Below are positions 17,870 to 26,965 of a stretch of 64,000 nucleotides of DNA, piece by piece; position 1 is the stretch's first letter; each line of letters starts with the position of its first letter. This DNA comes from an uncultured Dialister sp. Its GTDB lineage: Bacteria; Bacillota; Negativicutes; Veillonellales; Dialisteraceae. A program made the translations under genes and the position numbers. Under the pieces are notes generated by a model. The model was not told the DNA's origin, ran no database searches, and was given only the letters and a program-made list of their open reading frames with translations. The DNA lies in contig CABQAR010000002.1 in assembly GCA_902462205.1 (NCBI GenBank), positions 124,001-188,000 of the forward strand. The letters run 5' to 3'.

Positions 17870-18660
17870 ACGGAAACCTCCATGGCGATCTTTTCATGGT
17901 GCCTGTAATTTTCCAGAACGATGTCCTCAGGCTTGAACTCATAGAAATCACGGACATCAGGATTCAATTTCAGAACCGGCGCATCAAAAGCTTCCGGCAG
18001 ACGGGCGAGCTGCACCTTCATCGCTTCCACATGGTTCTTATATACATGGGCGTTATTGATGACATGCGTGAAAAGTCCGGGACGCAGGCCGCTCACCTGC
18101 GCGATCATATGGACAAGGGCCGCATACTGCGCCATATTGAACGGCACTCCCAGCCCCATATCCCCGGAACGCTGGACGAGCATGCAGTTCAGACGGCCGT
18201 CATCAGACACATCCCACATCGTCAGGAACGCGCAGGGATACAGCGCCATATCAGGCAGATCCTGCACATTCCAGAGATCGACCACCATGCGGCGGCTCTG
18301 CGGATCCTTTCGGAGCGTCTCCAGAAGCGTATCCACCTGATGATATTTCCCAAGCTGGTACCCGTACGCCTTGCCGATCGTTCCATCCTCCCGCATCCAT
18401 TCATCCCAGACATGGCAGTTCCACTGCTGGAGAAGCCGCACATCATTGGACTGCTTCTGCCAGATCCAGAGGATTTCCTTCACAGATGTCTTGAATGCGA
18501 CAAATTTCGTCGTCAGAATAGGAAATTCCTTTTCCAGATCAAACTGCATAATCTGGTGAGGCAGCTTGTACGCAGGCATCCCCGTGCGGTTCTGCCCCAT
18601 CTCCCCCTGCTCCAATATATTCCTGATGATATGTAAATACTGTACATCCGCCTGGCTCAT
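17866..18660 (-). CDS. thyA: Thymidylate synthase
   Basis: ThyA methylates dUMP to dTMP using methylene-tetrahydrofolate. The 264-residue protein has the catalytic cysteine in [11 protein letters not shown], the dUMP-binding [20 protein letters not shown] and NNAHVYKNH near the C-terminus. The usual PCH and GDAHIY motifs read PCA and NNAHVY, a variant I associate with Firmicutes enzymes. TTTGGAGG precedes the ATG. Length is normal for a short ThyA. Confidence 0.93.
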   Translation of the reverse strand: MSQADVQYLHIIRNILEQGEMGQNRTGMPAYKLPHQIMQFDLEKEFPILTTKFVAFKTSVKEILWIWQKQSNDVRLLQQWNCHVWDEWMREDGTIGKAYGYQLGKYHQVDTLLETLRKDPQSRRMVVDLWNVQDLPDMALYPCAFLTMWDVSDDGRLNCMLVQRSGDMGLGVPFNMAQYAALVHMIAQVSGLRPGLFTHVINNAHVYKNHVEAMKVQLARLPEAFDAPVLKLNPDVRDFYEFKPEDIVLENYRHHEKIAMEVSV

Positions 18661-18711
18661 GATTCCTCCAAACCATTTATTAAAAACAATTTTTTCGATA
18701 TATTTTGTCTT

Positions 18712-18720
18712 ATTATAGCA
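18712..18720 (-). promoter_or_regulatory. Extended -10 promoter of thyA-folA
   Basis: On the minus strand TGC-TATAAT forms an extended -10 element about 50 bases before the thyA ATG. No good -35 is visible at 17 bases, which is usual for extended -10 promoters. Confidence 0.6.
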
Positions 18721-18754
18721 TGGAGAAATAAAAATATCCTTGCACTGATTTTCG

Positions 18755-20569
18755 GCAGTAATCAGAGATCAGTACTCAGTTGGCAGTAGGCAGAGATATG
18801 AAAATGTGTTTTTTTATCATTCTTAACGTGTAAAAGATTTGATGAAGAAACAGAGAAACAGTTATCCCTTTCATCCATAAGAAAGGGGTATACAGCGCAG
18901 CAACGAACCAACTCGGAAAAGGGCTGATGATGATTGAAAGAAACAGGCTATGTAAGAAAGAAATCATCAATCATCACGGATACCGTTCTCCTTGCACAAC
19001 GATTTTCCCTCTTATGGACAGTTTCATTCTCCTCCTCCCTGAAGGCACCACCTGACGGCTGCGCCGCCACCCTCCTCTAAAGAAGAGGGCTTACACAATG
19101 CCTATTCTTACCTGTATCCTATGTCATATCCGATCAACAGGAGCGGTAAGAATCTGGGCAGCGGTTACAGATTTTAAATACGATTCCCATGCTTCCACCG
19201 CACGCGGGGGAAGTACTGCCGAATGGCAGGGATAGGGGCAAGCGTGAGTACACACATTCTCTATTTTTCTCAACTTGCCCCTTCAGTCAACCTACGGTTG
19301 CCAGCTTCCCCGACATACGGGGACGCCTTCCTATTCAGTATTTAATTCCATTATCCTCTGCCAGATTCTTACCGCTCCCGTTGGTCGGGTATGGCGTTTC
19401 AGACACTTTTACAGTGTCGCTTTGCTCCTCGAAAAGTGCTTCACTTGCCATCATTCCACTCACGCTCCATTTGAGGATGACAGCAAGCAGGGAATGCCAA
19501 TAAGGTAAACAGCCCTTGCCCCGTCATTCTTGAGCGGTGGGCAAAATGGACTGTGTGAATTCTGTATATCATGCTAATGAGGAGGAGCGAAGAATCTGGG
19601 CAGCGGTTACAGCTTTTAAATACGATTCCCATGCTTCCACCGCACGCGGGGGAAGTACTGCCGAATGGCAGGGATAGGGGCAAGTGTGCGTACACACATT
19701 TTCCTATCTGCCCCAACCCGCCCCTTCAGTCAACCTACGGTTGCCAGCTCAGCCGCAAGGGCAAGGCGTTTCACTGATTTTTGTGCGTCATTTCATTCCT
19801 TCAAAAATCGTTCACTTGCCTCCCCGACAATCGTTGGAGCCTTTCTATTCTGCATCCAATTTCATTATCCTCTGCCAGATCCTTCACTACATTCCGCTAT
19901 GCTCCATTCCGTTCGAGGATGACGGCAAGCAAGAGATACTGATAAAGGTAAATAGTCCCTGCCCGTCATTCTCGAGCGAGCGTTAGAATAGGATGTGTGC
20001 TTTTGTTAGTTAATATGTATATGATACTGAGCGAAGAATCTAGGCAGCGGTTGCAGGTGTTAAATACGATTCCCTGCTTCCACCGTACACGGGGGAAGTA
20101 CTGCCGAATGGCAGGGATAGGGGCAAGTGTGCGTACACACATTTTCCTATCTGCCCCAGCTTGACCCTGTTGTCAGCGTTGCTGATACTTTGCCAAGGCA
20201 AAGCAATTCATTTGCTTCCTAAAAATCAGTGAAAGCTTTCCTGTTCACCATTTAATTCCATTATCCTACGCCAGATCCTTACCGCTCCCTTCGGTCGGGT
20301 ATGGCGGTTCAGACACTTTTACAGCGTTGCTTTGCTCCTCGAAAAGTGCTTCACTTGCCATCATTTCGCTACGCTCCATTCGAAGATGACGGCAAGCAGG
20401 TAATTCCATTCTCTGCCTTCTGATTTCTGATATTTATTTATGTTTCTGTCTTCTGATATCTGTCATCTGTTTTCTAGTTACTAACTACTGCCTACTGATT
20501 CTCGCCGCTATATAATTTGCAGCGGCGCACCGCCATTCCTAATTCCTCATTCCAAATTCCTAATTTAAA
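18755..20569. repeat. Composite intergenic repeat block 3 (largest)
   Basis: It starts with a short CAGTACTCAGTTGGCAGTAG tract, then a 150-base module (about 18815-18965) that recurs inverted at about 25860-26010. A hairpin module follows (GGCTGCGCCGCCACCCTCC, about 19050-19080), then three tandem-like copies of the GGAAGTACTGCCGAATGGCA module (about 19205, 19650 and 20095) separated by GGTCGGGTATGGCG modules. It ends with a CTGATTTCTGATATC-type tract and a GCCGC...GCGGC hairpin box (about 20501-20569). Copies are similar but not identical, so the array has decayed. Confidence 0.85.
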
Positions 20570-20574
20570 TCAAA

Positions 20575-20602
20575 TTGACTCTTGCTATTTTTGTGCTACA
20601 AT
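20575..20602 (+). promoter_or_regulatory. Promoter of the probable 6S RNA
   Basis: TTGACT at 20575-20580, 16-base spacer, TACAAT at 20597-20602. Transcription would start near 20608 at a G-rich stretch. Confidence 0.7.
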
Positions 20603-20607
20603 GGGGG

Positions 20608-20875
20608 CAGAGATAGGAGATCCTTATCTCCGCCACGTTGTCGGGGAGCCTCCTTGCTTATCTGTAAATAGATCCCTCGATGTAAACAATTTATATTGCA
20701 CGATTCTCTTATTTCTTTACTTCAGAGTATTTTCCAAAGTATTCCTTAGCGATAGAATAATGAATTGGCAATGATAAGCAAGGTTATTCCCTCCATTCCC
20801 CGACCGAACCTATATGGATCCTTTCCCACGGATCCGGAAGAAATCCCGTCCCCGCATGGCGGGATTTTTTCTTTC
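20608..20875 (+). ncRNA. ssrS: Probable 6S RNA
   Basis: A near-consensus promoter leads into a sequence whose ends pair: GTCGGGGA (20640-20647) with TCCCCGAC (20797-20804), and CCTTGCTTATC (20652-20662) with GATAAGCAAGG (20773-20783). They enclose a long, poorly paired interior. This closing-stem and large-bubble layout, and TTGCTTAT followed by GATCCCTCGATGT, resemble Firmicutes 6S RNA, which mimics an open promoter and sequesters housekeeping RNA polymerase. A hairpin (GGAGAT/ATCTCC) precedes the stem and a terminator follows. The mature RNA may end near 20810. The region does not resemble RNase P RNA, tmRNA or SRP RNA. No family search was possible, so identity is moderate. Confidence 0.6.
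20842..20870 (+). terminator. Terminator after the probable 6S RNA
   Basis: AATCCCG (20842-20848) pairs with CGGGATT (20860-20866), followed by a T-run. It separates the RNA from trkA, whose ATG is 140 bases on. Confidence 0.8.
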
Positions 20876-21010
20876 GTTTTTTGCCTGTATTTCCCCTGTG
20901 ATAAAATAGGTTAGGTAGAGAATGGGACAGAAGCCTGTCGGGCTTTATCATTCCGCCGGCATCATCGTCTTTGCCCGGCGCACCCCATTTTCCATTGTAA
21001 AGGAGCTTAT

Positions 21011-22363
21011 ATGCGTATCGTTATTTTAGGCGCAGGACAGCTTGGCTACACGATTGCCGAGCTGCTTTCCAATGAGCAGCACGATGTCGTCGTCGTGGAT
21101 GCGGATGAAGAAAAGCTGGTCGCCGTACGGGATTCCCTCGACGTGCTGACCGTCCACGCGGACGGCACCAGTCCGGAATTCATGCGTGACCCGGATATAC
21201 AGGCCGGATCCATTCTTGTCGCCGCCACCGATTTAGACGAGGTGAATATCCTCGCCTGCATCCTCGCAAAACGGAACGGGATCCCTCATACGATCGCCCG
21301 TATCCGCGATCCGAAATTCCTGCGGGAACCGACGGAATACATCCAAAAGAATTTTGACATCGACCTGATTTTGAGTCCCGAGCTGGTCACCGCCGAGGAA
21401 ATACGCCGGATCGTCATGACGCCGGCGGCCCTGAACGTGGAGGATTTCGCCAACGGTCGGGTTCGTCTGTATGAAACAAGGATCCGTCGCAATTCCCCTT
21501 ATATCAATATCCCGTTCAAAGAGCTGGAGCTTCCGAAGTCCATTCTGGCGGCCATGATTTTCCGTGACCACCAGATGATCATTCCGCATGGCAATGACTG
21601 CCTCCTTCCCTTTGATAATGTCTATTTCATCGGGGCGCCGGAAGAAATACAGAAATTCAGCCACGGCATGGCTCACAGCAGCACGAAGAAAATCAGGAAA
21701 GCCCTCATCATCGGTGCAGGGCGCACAGGACAGGCTCTGGCGCCGCTTCTGGAGAAGGACGGCGTTTCCGTCAAGGTCATCGACCAGGATTATGAACGAT
21801 GCCAGATGATGTCTTCCAAATTAAAAAAATCCATCGTCCTCTGCGGAGACGGAACCGATATCGACCTCCTCACCGAGGAAGGCGTCAGCCAGGCGGATGT
21901 GGTCATCTGCACCACGAAGGACGAGCAGCTGAATCTTCTGATCGCCCTCCTTGCCAAGCATCTGGGAGCAGCACAGACCATCGTCCGTGTCGTCCGTGCG
22001 GAGTATGTGGACCTGATGACGCAGGTCGGCGTGGATATCGCCCTGTCCGTCCGTCTTCTGGCCGCCGGAGAAGTATTGAGCTATGTGCGCAGCCAGGGCG
22101 TTGTTTCCGTTTCCCTGCTGGAATCGGCACAGATCGAAGTCACCGAACTCATCATCAATGAAGGCGCCCCTGTGGCAGGCATCCCGCTCATGCAGGCGCA
22201 GCTTCCGCCGGAGTGCCTTGTCGGCGCTTATGTAAGGGATGAGGAAACATATATCCCGAACGGCCAGTCCGTTCTTCAGACAGGCGACCGCGTCATCCTC
22301 TTCATCCGCACGCCTTTTTCTTCCAAAGTGCTTCCTTATTTTAAAGGCAGGCAGCCATCATGA
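21011..22363 (+). CDS. trkA: Trk/Ktr potassium uptake regulatory subunit TrkA
   Basis: A 450-residue cytoplasmic gating subunit with two tandem RCK modules. The first Rossmann domain starts RIVILGAGQLGYTIAELL, the second ALIIGAGRTGQALAPLLEKDG (near residue 233), each followed by a small RCK-C domain. These bind NAD(H) or nucleotides and open the TrkH pore. AAAGGAG precedes the ATG. The stop overlaps the trkH start by four bases, so subunit synthesis is coupled. Confidence 0.92.
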   Translation: MRIVILGAGQLGYTIAELLSNEQHDVVVVDADEEKLVAVRDSLDVLTVHADGTSPEFMRDPDIQAGSILVAATDLDEVNILACILAKRNGIPHTIARIRDPKFLREPTEYIQKNFDIDLILSPELVTAEEIRRIVMTPAALNVEDFANGRVRLYETRIRRNSPYINIPFKELELPKSILAAMIFRDHQMIIPHGNDCLLPFDNVYFIGAPEEIQKFSHGMAHSSTKKIRKALIIGAGRTGQALAPLLEKDGVSVKVIDQDYERCQMMSSKLKKSIVLCGDGTDIDLLTEEGVSQADVVICTTKDEQLNLLIALLAKHLGAAQTIVRVVRAEYVDLMTQVGVDIALSVRLLAAGEVLSYVRSQGVVSVSLLESAQIEVTELIINEGAPVAGIPLMQAQLPPECLVGAYVRDEETYIPNGQSVLQTGDRVILFIRTPFSSKVLPYFKGRQPS

Positions 22364-23808
22364 ATATCGCCATCGTCGCCGCCCTCCTGTCGAAGCTGGT
22401 CCTTGGCTGCGGAATCATCCTCATCCTTCCGCTTCTGACCGCCCTCTTCTACGGGGAGCCGCTTCTCCCCTTCCTTTTTTCCATGGCGCTTTGCCTGATG
22501 GTTTCTTTCGTATTGCGTTATAAAGGAAAACAGAAGGTCAATAATCTGAATCCGCGGGAAGGTCTCGCCATCACCGTTCTTTCCTGGCTCCTTATTTCCG
22601 TCCTTTATCTCTTTCCCTATTTCCTGAGCGGGGAGCTTTCCCCTCTGGACGGACTGGTGGAAAGCATTTCAGGACTTACCGGCACAGGCGCCACCACGTT
22701 TGCGGATCTCACCACCGTTCCTAAGAGCATCCTCTTTTTCCGTTCCCTGACGCACTGGCTGGGCGGACTCGGCATCATCGTCATCTTTGTCGCCCTGTTT
22801 CCGCAGACAGGAAAAGGCAGCGCCCGCATGATCGACGCGGAAAGCACCGGCCCCTATTCGTCACGCGCCGTCCCGCGGATCAAGGAAATGGCAAAAGCTC
22901 TTTTTGCCGTATACCTTCTCTTTACCGCGGCTGCCACGCTCATTTATTTCCTTTTGGGCATGGGCTTTTTCGATGCCGTCAACCATTCCTTCTCCACCAT
23001 CGCCACCGGCGGATTTTCCACGCAGAATGAAAGCATCGCTTATTATGACAGTCTGCCCCTGAAACTTGCCATTGTTTTCTTCATGCTCATCTCCAGCGCG
23101 AACTTCGGCATCTATGTGGCCGCATGGAAACGCGGCTTCCATGTCATCCGGGAAAATACGGAATTCAGGGTCTATCTGTCCATCGTCGCAGCCGCCACCG
23201 TCCTTATCGCTGTCGATCTGCTGCTCAAAAGCGGACAGTCCTTTTCCTTTGCATGGACGGAAGCCCTTTTCGCCACCGCTTCCCTTTCTTCCACCACCGG
23301 ATTCGTTTCCGCCGATTTCGACGTCTGGCCATCTTTCAGCCAGTTCATCCTGCTTGTGCTGATGTTCATCGGCGGCTGCGGCGGTTCCACATCGGGCGGC
23401 CTGAAAGTGACAAGGCTGATTCTTCTTTTTAAGACGCTCAATATCATCCTGCACCAGAAGCTGCATCCCCAGTCCGTCGTGCAGACACGGTCTGACGGGG
23501 AAAATTTTTCCGAATCCATGCTGCTGCAGATTTTCTGCTTCTTCTTTTTCTACACCCTTTCCATTTTCCTCTGGGCGCTTCTCATCATGGCGAGCGGCTC
23601 CGCGATTCCTGACGCCTTCGCCCTGTCCATCGCCACCATGAGCAACTCCGGGCCTGCGCTGGGACAGTTCGGCGCCACCTGCAACTGGGCGAACATGCCG
23701 GATGCGACCAAAGCGGTCGTCTCCCTCTCCATGCTGATGGGCCGTCTGGAATCCTTCACACTCCTCGTACTGTTCCTGCCCTCCTTCTGGAGAAAGAGCG
23801 GCTGGTAA
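22360..23808 (+). CDS. trkH: Trk potassium uptake transporter TrkH
   Basis: This 482-residue membrane protein is the K+-conducting subunit. It has the four-fold repeated pore-loop motifs: SGLTGTGATTF, FSTIATGGFST, SSTTGFVSADF and SNSGPALG, the glycines forming the selectivity filter. GGCGGSTSGGLKVTRL is the conserved loop before the gating region. It pairs with the overlapping trkA. A 20-base-pair terminator follows. Confidence 0.93.
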   Translation: MNIAIVAALLSKLVLGCGIILILPLLTALFYGEPLLPFLFSMALCLMVSFVLRYKGKQKVNNLNPREGLAITVLSWLLISVLYLFPYFLSGELSPLDGLVESISGLTGTGATTFADLTTVPKSILFFRSLTHWLGGLGIIVIFVALFPQTGKGSARMIDAESTGPYSSRAVPRIKEMAKALFAVYLLFTAAATLIYFLLGMGFFDAVNHSFSTIATGGFSTQNESIAYYDSLPLKLAIVFFMLISSANFGIYVAAWKRGFHVIRENTEFRVYLSIVAAATVLIAVDLLLKSGQSFSFAWTEALFATASLSSTTGFVSADFDVWPSFSQFILLVLMFIGGCGGSTSGGLKVTRLILLFKTLNIILHQKLHPQSVVQTRSDGENFSESMLLQIFCFFFFYTLSIFLWALLIMASGSAIPDAFALSIATMSNSGPALGQFGATCNWANMPDATKAVVSLSMLMGRLESFTLLVLFLPSFWRKSGW

Positions 23809-23819
23809 AAAAATACATG

Positions 23820-24041
23820 AAAAAAGCAAGATAAAACGGATTTCCCTTTACGAGTCATCCGTTTTATCTTGCTTTTGTTTTTGTCATCTGAAGTCCCCCT
23901 CGAAAGGGGCGAACCCGCACCGGGAAATGGGGTGATCCACGATGCGGGCCGTTTAAATCAGAAGTCAGCATTTGTCGGGGAACATCTGCTGAGAAGAGGT
24001 CACAGAAATGATCAATGCATTGACCATAGGTCATTTCTGTT
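23820..24041 (-). ncRNA. Unidentified structured RNA candidate with its own promoter and terminator
   Basis: On the minus strand a near-perfect promoter leads into about 220 bases without a credible open frame. The sequence folds locally: ACAGAAATGA/TCATTTCTGT at the very 5' end (24002-24040), a TCAGCA/TGCTGA hairpin with a GTTCCCCGACAAA loop (about 23966-23993), CCCGCA/TGCGGG (23914-23948) and CCCCT/AGGGG with a TTTCG loop (about 23895-23909). It ends in a perfect 20-bp terminator. I compared it mentally with 6S, SRP, RNase P, tmRNA and several riboswitches and recognised none. It could be a small regulatory RNA or the leader of a lost gene. Confidence 0.5.
23822..23876. terminator. Strong bidirectional terminator, 20-bp perfect stem
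   Basis: AAAAGCAAGATAAAACGGAT at 23822-23841 is exactly complementary to 23857-23876. T-runs occur on both outer sides. It terminates trkAH from the left and the candidate RNA from the right. Confidence 0.9.
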
Positions 24042-24047
24042 GTATGT

Positions 24048-24076
24048 ATATTACCAAATTTCAAAACATTTTTCAA
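24048..24076 (-). promoter_or_regulatory. Near-consensus promoter for the candidate RNA
   Basis: On the minus strand TTGAAA (24071-24076), exactly 17 bases, then TATAAT-like TAATAT (24048-24053). It reads away from the end of the M48 gene into the structured region. Confidence 0.7.
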
Positions 24077-24225
24077 GGTCTTTTTATAAAGAATATATAA
24101 ATTATTGAATATATTCCGAAAAGGCATTCCAATCATTTCCGGCAAGGCTGAGATTTCCCTGCCTGCACAGGTTTTCCACGTCATCATAAAAGCACCTGTC
24201 CCTTCGAACGGTGCTCTTGAACTTT

Positions 24226-25095
24226 CTATTCCGCCAGTATTTCCTGTATCCGCTGCAATCGTTTCGGGATATCCGGATGGTCGTAAAACAGGCTTTCAAA
24301 CCATCCCCGTTTCCCCTGGCGGAATACATTTTCCAGATGGAGCAGCCCTTCCGCCAGTTCCCGGCCCAGCCCGATTCGGCAGGCGTATTCATCCGCCTCA
24401 TATTCATTCTGCCTGCTCCCGAATTGATTCAGAAACCAGAGCGGTATCTGCAGGAAGAAATTCAGCACATAGTACTGGATAAGGATGAAGAAGCTGATCA
24501 AACCAAGGATCAGTCCCAGAACAGGAATCCAACGGAGGAACGCGCAGAGCAGGATGAAAATATTGTAGACCCATACGATGATGCTGCCAAACCAGCCCAT
24601 TCCGTATGTAATCAGGCTGACCCGTGTATGTCCGTTCTGCAGATGGCCGACCTCATGGGCGACGATGCCCTCAACTTCCTCATCCGTGAAATCACGGAGC
24701 AGCCATTCCGTCACGGTGATCGCATTCCCGCCGATGGCCCATGCGTTATAATCTTTCCTGTCTGCCGTATACAAATGGAAATCCGTCGGATCAAGTCCCG
24801 CACGCCGGCAGATATCACGGATGACTGCCTGCAGACGGAGCAGGTTCTCCCCCTCCGCCCGTTTTCCTCCGTTCGCGCGGACGATGGAATACTGCATCGC
24901 CCCCATCCCGGACAAGGCCGCCGGAATCAGGACGCACGCGGCAGGAAGGAGCAGAAGGTACTGCGACGCCAGTTCTCCGTTCTCCAGCAGGTCAGAAAAG
25001 AAAAACGGTCCTGCCAAAAGAAAAAACAAAGACCAGAACACGAAAGCCACCACATAGTTCACAATAAAGGTGGAAAGCAGAAGAATAAGATTCAT
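24226..25095 (-). CDS. M48-family membrane zinc metalloprotease (HtpX-like)
   Basis: The 289-residue protein has two N-terminal membrane helices, the zinc-protease motif HEVGHLQNGH (near residue 146), two further helices, and the third zinc ligand in NEYEADEYACRIG (near 238). This layout matches HtpX-like M48 proteases, which clear misfolded membrane proteins. It is monocistronic and upstream of the candidate RNA on the same strand. The closest subfamily (HtpX or another M48B group) is uncertain. Confidence 0.85.
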   Translation of the reverse strand: MNLILLLSTFIVNYVVAFVFWSLFFLLAGPFFFSDLLENGELASQYLLLLPAACVLIPAALSGMGAMQYSIVRANGGKRAEGENLLRLQAVIRDICRRAGLDPTDFHLYTADRKDYNAWAIGGNAITVTEWLLRDFTDEEVEGIVAHEVGHLQNGHTRVSLITYGMGWFGSIIVWVYNIFILLCAFLRWIPVLGLILGLISFFILIQYYVLNFFLQIPLWFLNQFGSRQNEYEADEYACRIGLGRELAEGLLHLENVFRQGKRGWFESLFYDHPDIPKRLQRIQEILAE

Positions 25096-25110
25096 AAGAG
25101 CTCCTGGTGG

Positions 25111-26080
25111 AAATTAGGAATTTGGAATGAGGAATGAGGAATTGCGGTGCGCCGCGACAAATTATATAGCGGCGAGAATCAGTAGGCAGTAGATAGTAGT
25201 TAGTTGATAGTTCTTAGTTATTCGTTTTTGGAATTGACTGGAAGATGTGTATACACACACTTACCCCTATCCCTGCCATTCGGCAGTACTTCCCACGCGT
25301 ACGGTGGAAGCATGGGAATAGTATTTAACACCTGCAACCGCTGCCCAGATTCTTCGCTCCTCCTCACTAGCATGATATACAGAATTCACGCAATCCATTT
25401 TGCCCACTGCTCAAGAATGACGGGGCAAGGGCTATTTACCTTATTGGCATTCCCTGCTTGCAGTCATCCTCGAATGGAGCGTGAGCGGAATGATGGCAAG
25501 TGAAGCACTTTTCGAGGAGCAAAGCGACGCTGTAAAAATGTCTGAAACGCCATACCCGACCAAAGGGAGCGGTAAGGAGCTTGCGACGCATGGAATTGTG
25601 TTCCGTAGAGGATACGATGAAAATGAGTGAAATGCCACATAAATCGTAGTCCTTCATGGATGCAGTGGCAGAGTTGCCATACCTGACTGAAGGGAGCGGT
25701 AAGGATCTGACATAGGATACAGGTAAGAACAGGCATTGGGTAAGCCCTCTTCTTTAGAGGAGGGTGGCGGCGCAGCCGCCGGGTGGTGCCTTCCGGGATG
25801 ACGAATGTGAAACTGTCCATAAGATGGAAAAATCATTGCTCAAGAAGAACAGCTTTCATGATGATTGACAGTTTCTTTCTTACATGACCTGCTTCAACTA
25901 TATTCAGCCTTTTTCCGAGCCGGTTCATTGCTGCACTGTATGCTTTTTATGGATAAAGAGGATAATTTTTTATTGTTTCTTCATCAAATCTTTTACGCAT
26001 TAAGGATAAAAAACTTTCTTTTCTACTTACTGACTACTGCCAACCGGCTACTGGGTACTGTCTGCTGACTCCCCTACTGA
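25111..26080. repeat. Composite intergenic repeat block 4, inverted relative to block 3
   Basis: In order: an AGGAATTTGGAATGAGG tail, a GCGCCGC...GCGGCG hairpin box (about 25143-25178), a CAGTAGGCAGTAGATAG tract, the GGCAGTACTTCC module, CCATACCCGACC modules, the GAGGGTGGCGGCGCAGCC hairpin, a 150-base module (25860-26010) and a final CTACTGACTACTGCC tract. This is the mirror-image order of block 3, so the two form a large imperfect inverted repeat around trkA-trkH-M48. Confidence 0.85.
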
Positions 26081-26110
26081 TTTACATTTTCCCCATTATA
26101 GCACACAAAA

Positions 26111-26141
26111 AGACTGCCCCTCCCCTGTGGAAAGGCAGTCT
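26111..26141 (-). terminator. Terminator of the SPFH/zinc-ribbon/TPM operon
   Basis: AGACTGCC (26111-26118) pairs with GGCAGTCT (26134-26141). Five T follow on the minus strand. It lies about 35 bases beyond the TPM stop. Confidence 0.8.
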
Positions 26142-26173
26142 CTTTCATGCTGTGTCCTCTTTATTTTCCGCGG

Positions 26174-26953
26174 TCAGAATTTTCCGCCGCCACCGCCGTG
26201 GCCGCCGCCTCCGCCACCCATGGATCCGCCTGCTTCCACGATTCCTTCCCCTTTCCTCGGAATCGGTGTGACGATCCTGTTGGTGTACAGGTACTGGTCA
26301 TTTTCATTTAACAGCTGGAAGCTGTTCTGATCCAGATACTGAGATGCGCTGAAGCTGGGCGCCACATTGCTCATGCTGGAAATCAGGTGGGAACGGACGC
26401 CGAGCGCCGTAAGACCGGAGAGGAGGGCGGAAATGCCTGCACCAATGAAGCTGAACTGGTTGTTCGGATCATAGGCTTCCCCTTCTTTTTCATAGTAGGA
26501 AAGGAGGAAATCCGCATCCTTCGCGTAGGAGGTGAATGCATCGGCATATTGGCCTCTGGACAGTTTCCCCACGAATTCCTCGCTGATTTTTTTGATGCCT
26601 GCGTCGTTGGTGATGATCTTTTTCATTTTCTGATCTGTCGCGATGAACCAGTCACGGTTGCCCATGTCTACAACGAGCACCATATTTCCCTTCTCGCCGT
26701 CATTGTATGTCGAATCAAGCAGTTTGTCCGCATAATCACCGATTTTCATGCCGTTCACGGATGGCATGGTCACCACGGCGACACGGACATGGTGTTTCTT
26801 TTCTACCTCCTGCAGTGTCTTCAGCACCTGTGCCTGCTGCTCAGGATGCATCAGCTTCGCCCCGTCCACGAGGGAAGGCGCTGCCGCCTGGGACAGGGCC
26901 GGCACGAACAGAAGCATCAGGAGGATGGTGAATAAATGAAATAGTTTCTTCAT
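26174..26953 (-). CDS. TPM-domain membrane protein (YgcG/YdjH-like)
   Basis: The 259-residue protein has an N-terminal signal peptide (cut after LSQAAA, near residue 24), a TPM domain (about 30-150: VDGAKLMHPEQQAQVLKTLQEVE, VVTMPSVNGMKIGDYADKL, NMVLVVDMGNRDWFIATD), a membrane helix near 170-190, and a glycine-rich tail ending GGGGGGHGGGGGKF. TPM domains face the outside and have been linked to phosphatase activity and membrane-protein maintenance. It is the last of three co-directional genes, 12 bases after the zinc-ribbon gene. Confidence 0.82.
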   Translation of the reverse strand: MKKLFHLFTILLMLLFVPALSQAAAPSLVDGAKLMHPEQQAQVLKTLQEVEKKHHVRVAVVTMPSVNGMKIGDYADKLLDSTYNDGEKGNMVLVVDMGNRDWFIATDQKMKKIITNDAGIKKISEEFVGKLSRGQYADAFTSYAKDADFLLSYYEKEGEAYDPNNQFSFIGAGISALLSGLTALGVRSHLISSMSNVAPSFSASQYLDQNSFQLLNENDQYLYTNRIVTPIPRKGEGIVEAGGSMGGGGGGHGGGGGKF

Positions 26954-26965
26954 GGTCCCGCCTCC

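Larger units (their letters stand above)
18661..21010. other. Long intergenic region: repeats then a probable 6S RNA
   Basis: This 2.35-kb gap has no protein gene I can support. It holds the thyA promoter, composite repeat block 3 (18755-20569), a probable 6S RNA (about 20608-20875) and the trkA leader. Open frames within 19189-19986 recur in other repeat blocks and encode no recognisable protein. Confidence 0.7.
23809..24225. other. Intergenic region holding a minus-strand RNA candidate
   Basis: Apart from the terminator and the candidate RNA described separately, it contains only the weak terminator of the M48 gene (about 24187-24217, AGCACC/GGTGCT). The 107-codon frame 23864-24187 overlaps these structures and has no ribosome site, so I do not call it. 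Confidence 0.6.
25096..26173. other. Intergenic region filled by an inverted repeat block
   Basis: About 1.08 kb with no supportable gene. It is repeat block 4 plus the TPM-gene terminator. Open frames at 25204-25503 and 25436-25836 match frames from other repeat blocks. Confidence 0.7.

Noticed and set aside
19189..19986. Three overlapping short plus-strand frames
   Set aside because: They recur with small changes in the other repeat blocks (near 1.5, 25.3, 53.9 and 57.2 kb) and are products of the repeat, not genes.
18755..20569. Repeated modules that could suggest a CRISPR array
   Set aside because: Repeats are long, degenerate and unevenly spaced, with no constant 25-40 base repeat or unique spacers, and no cas gene is in the window.
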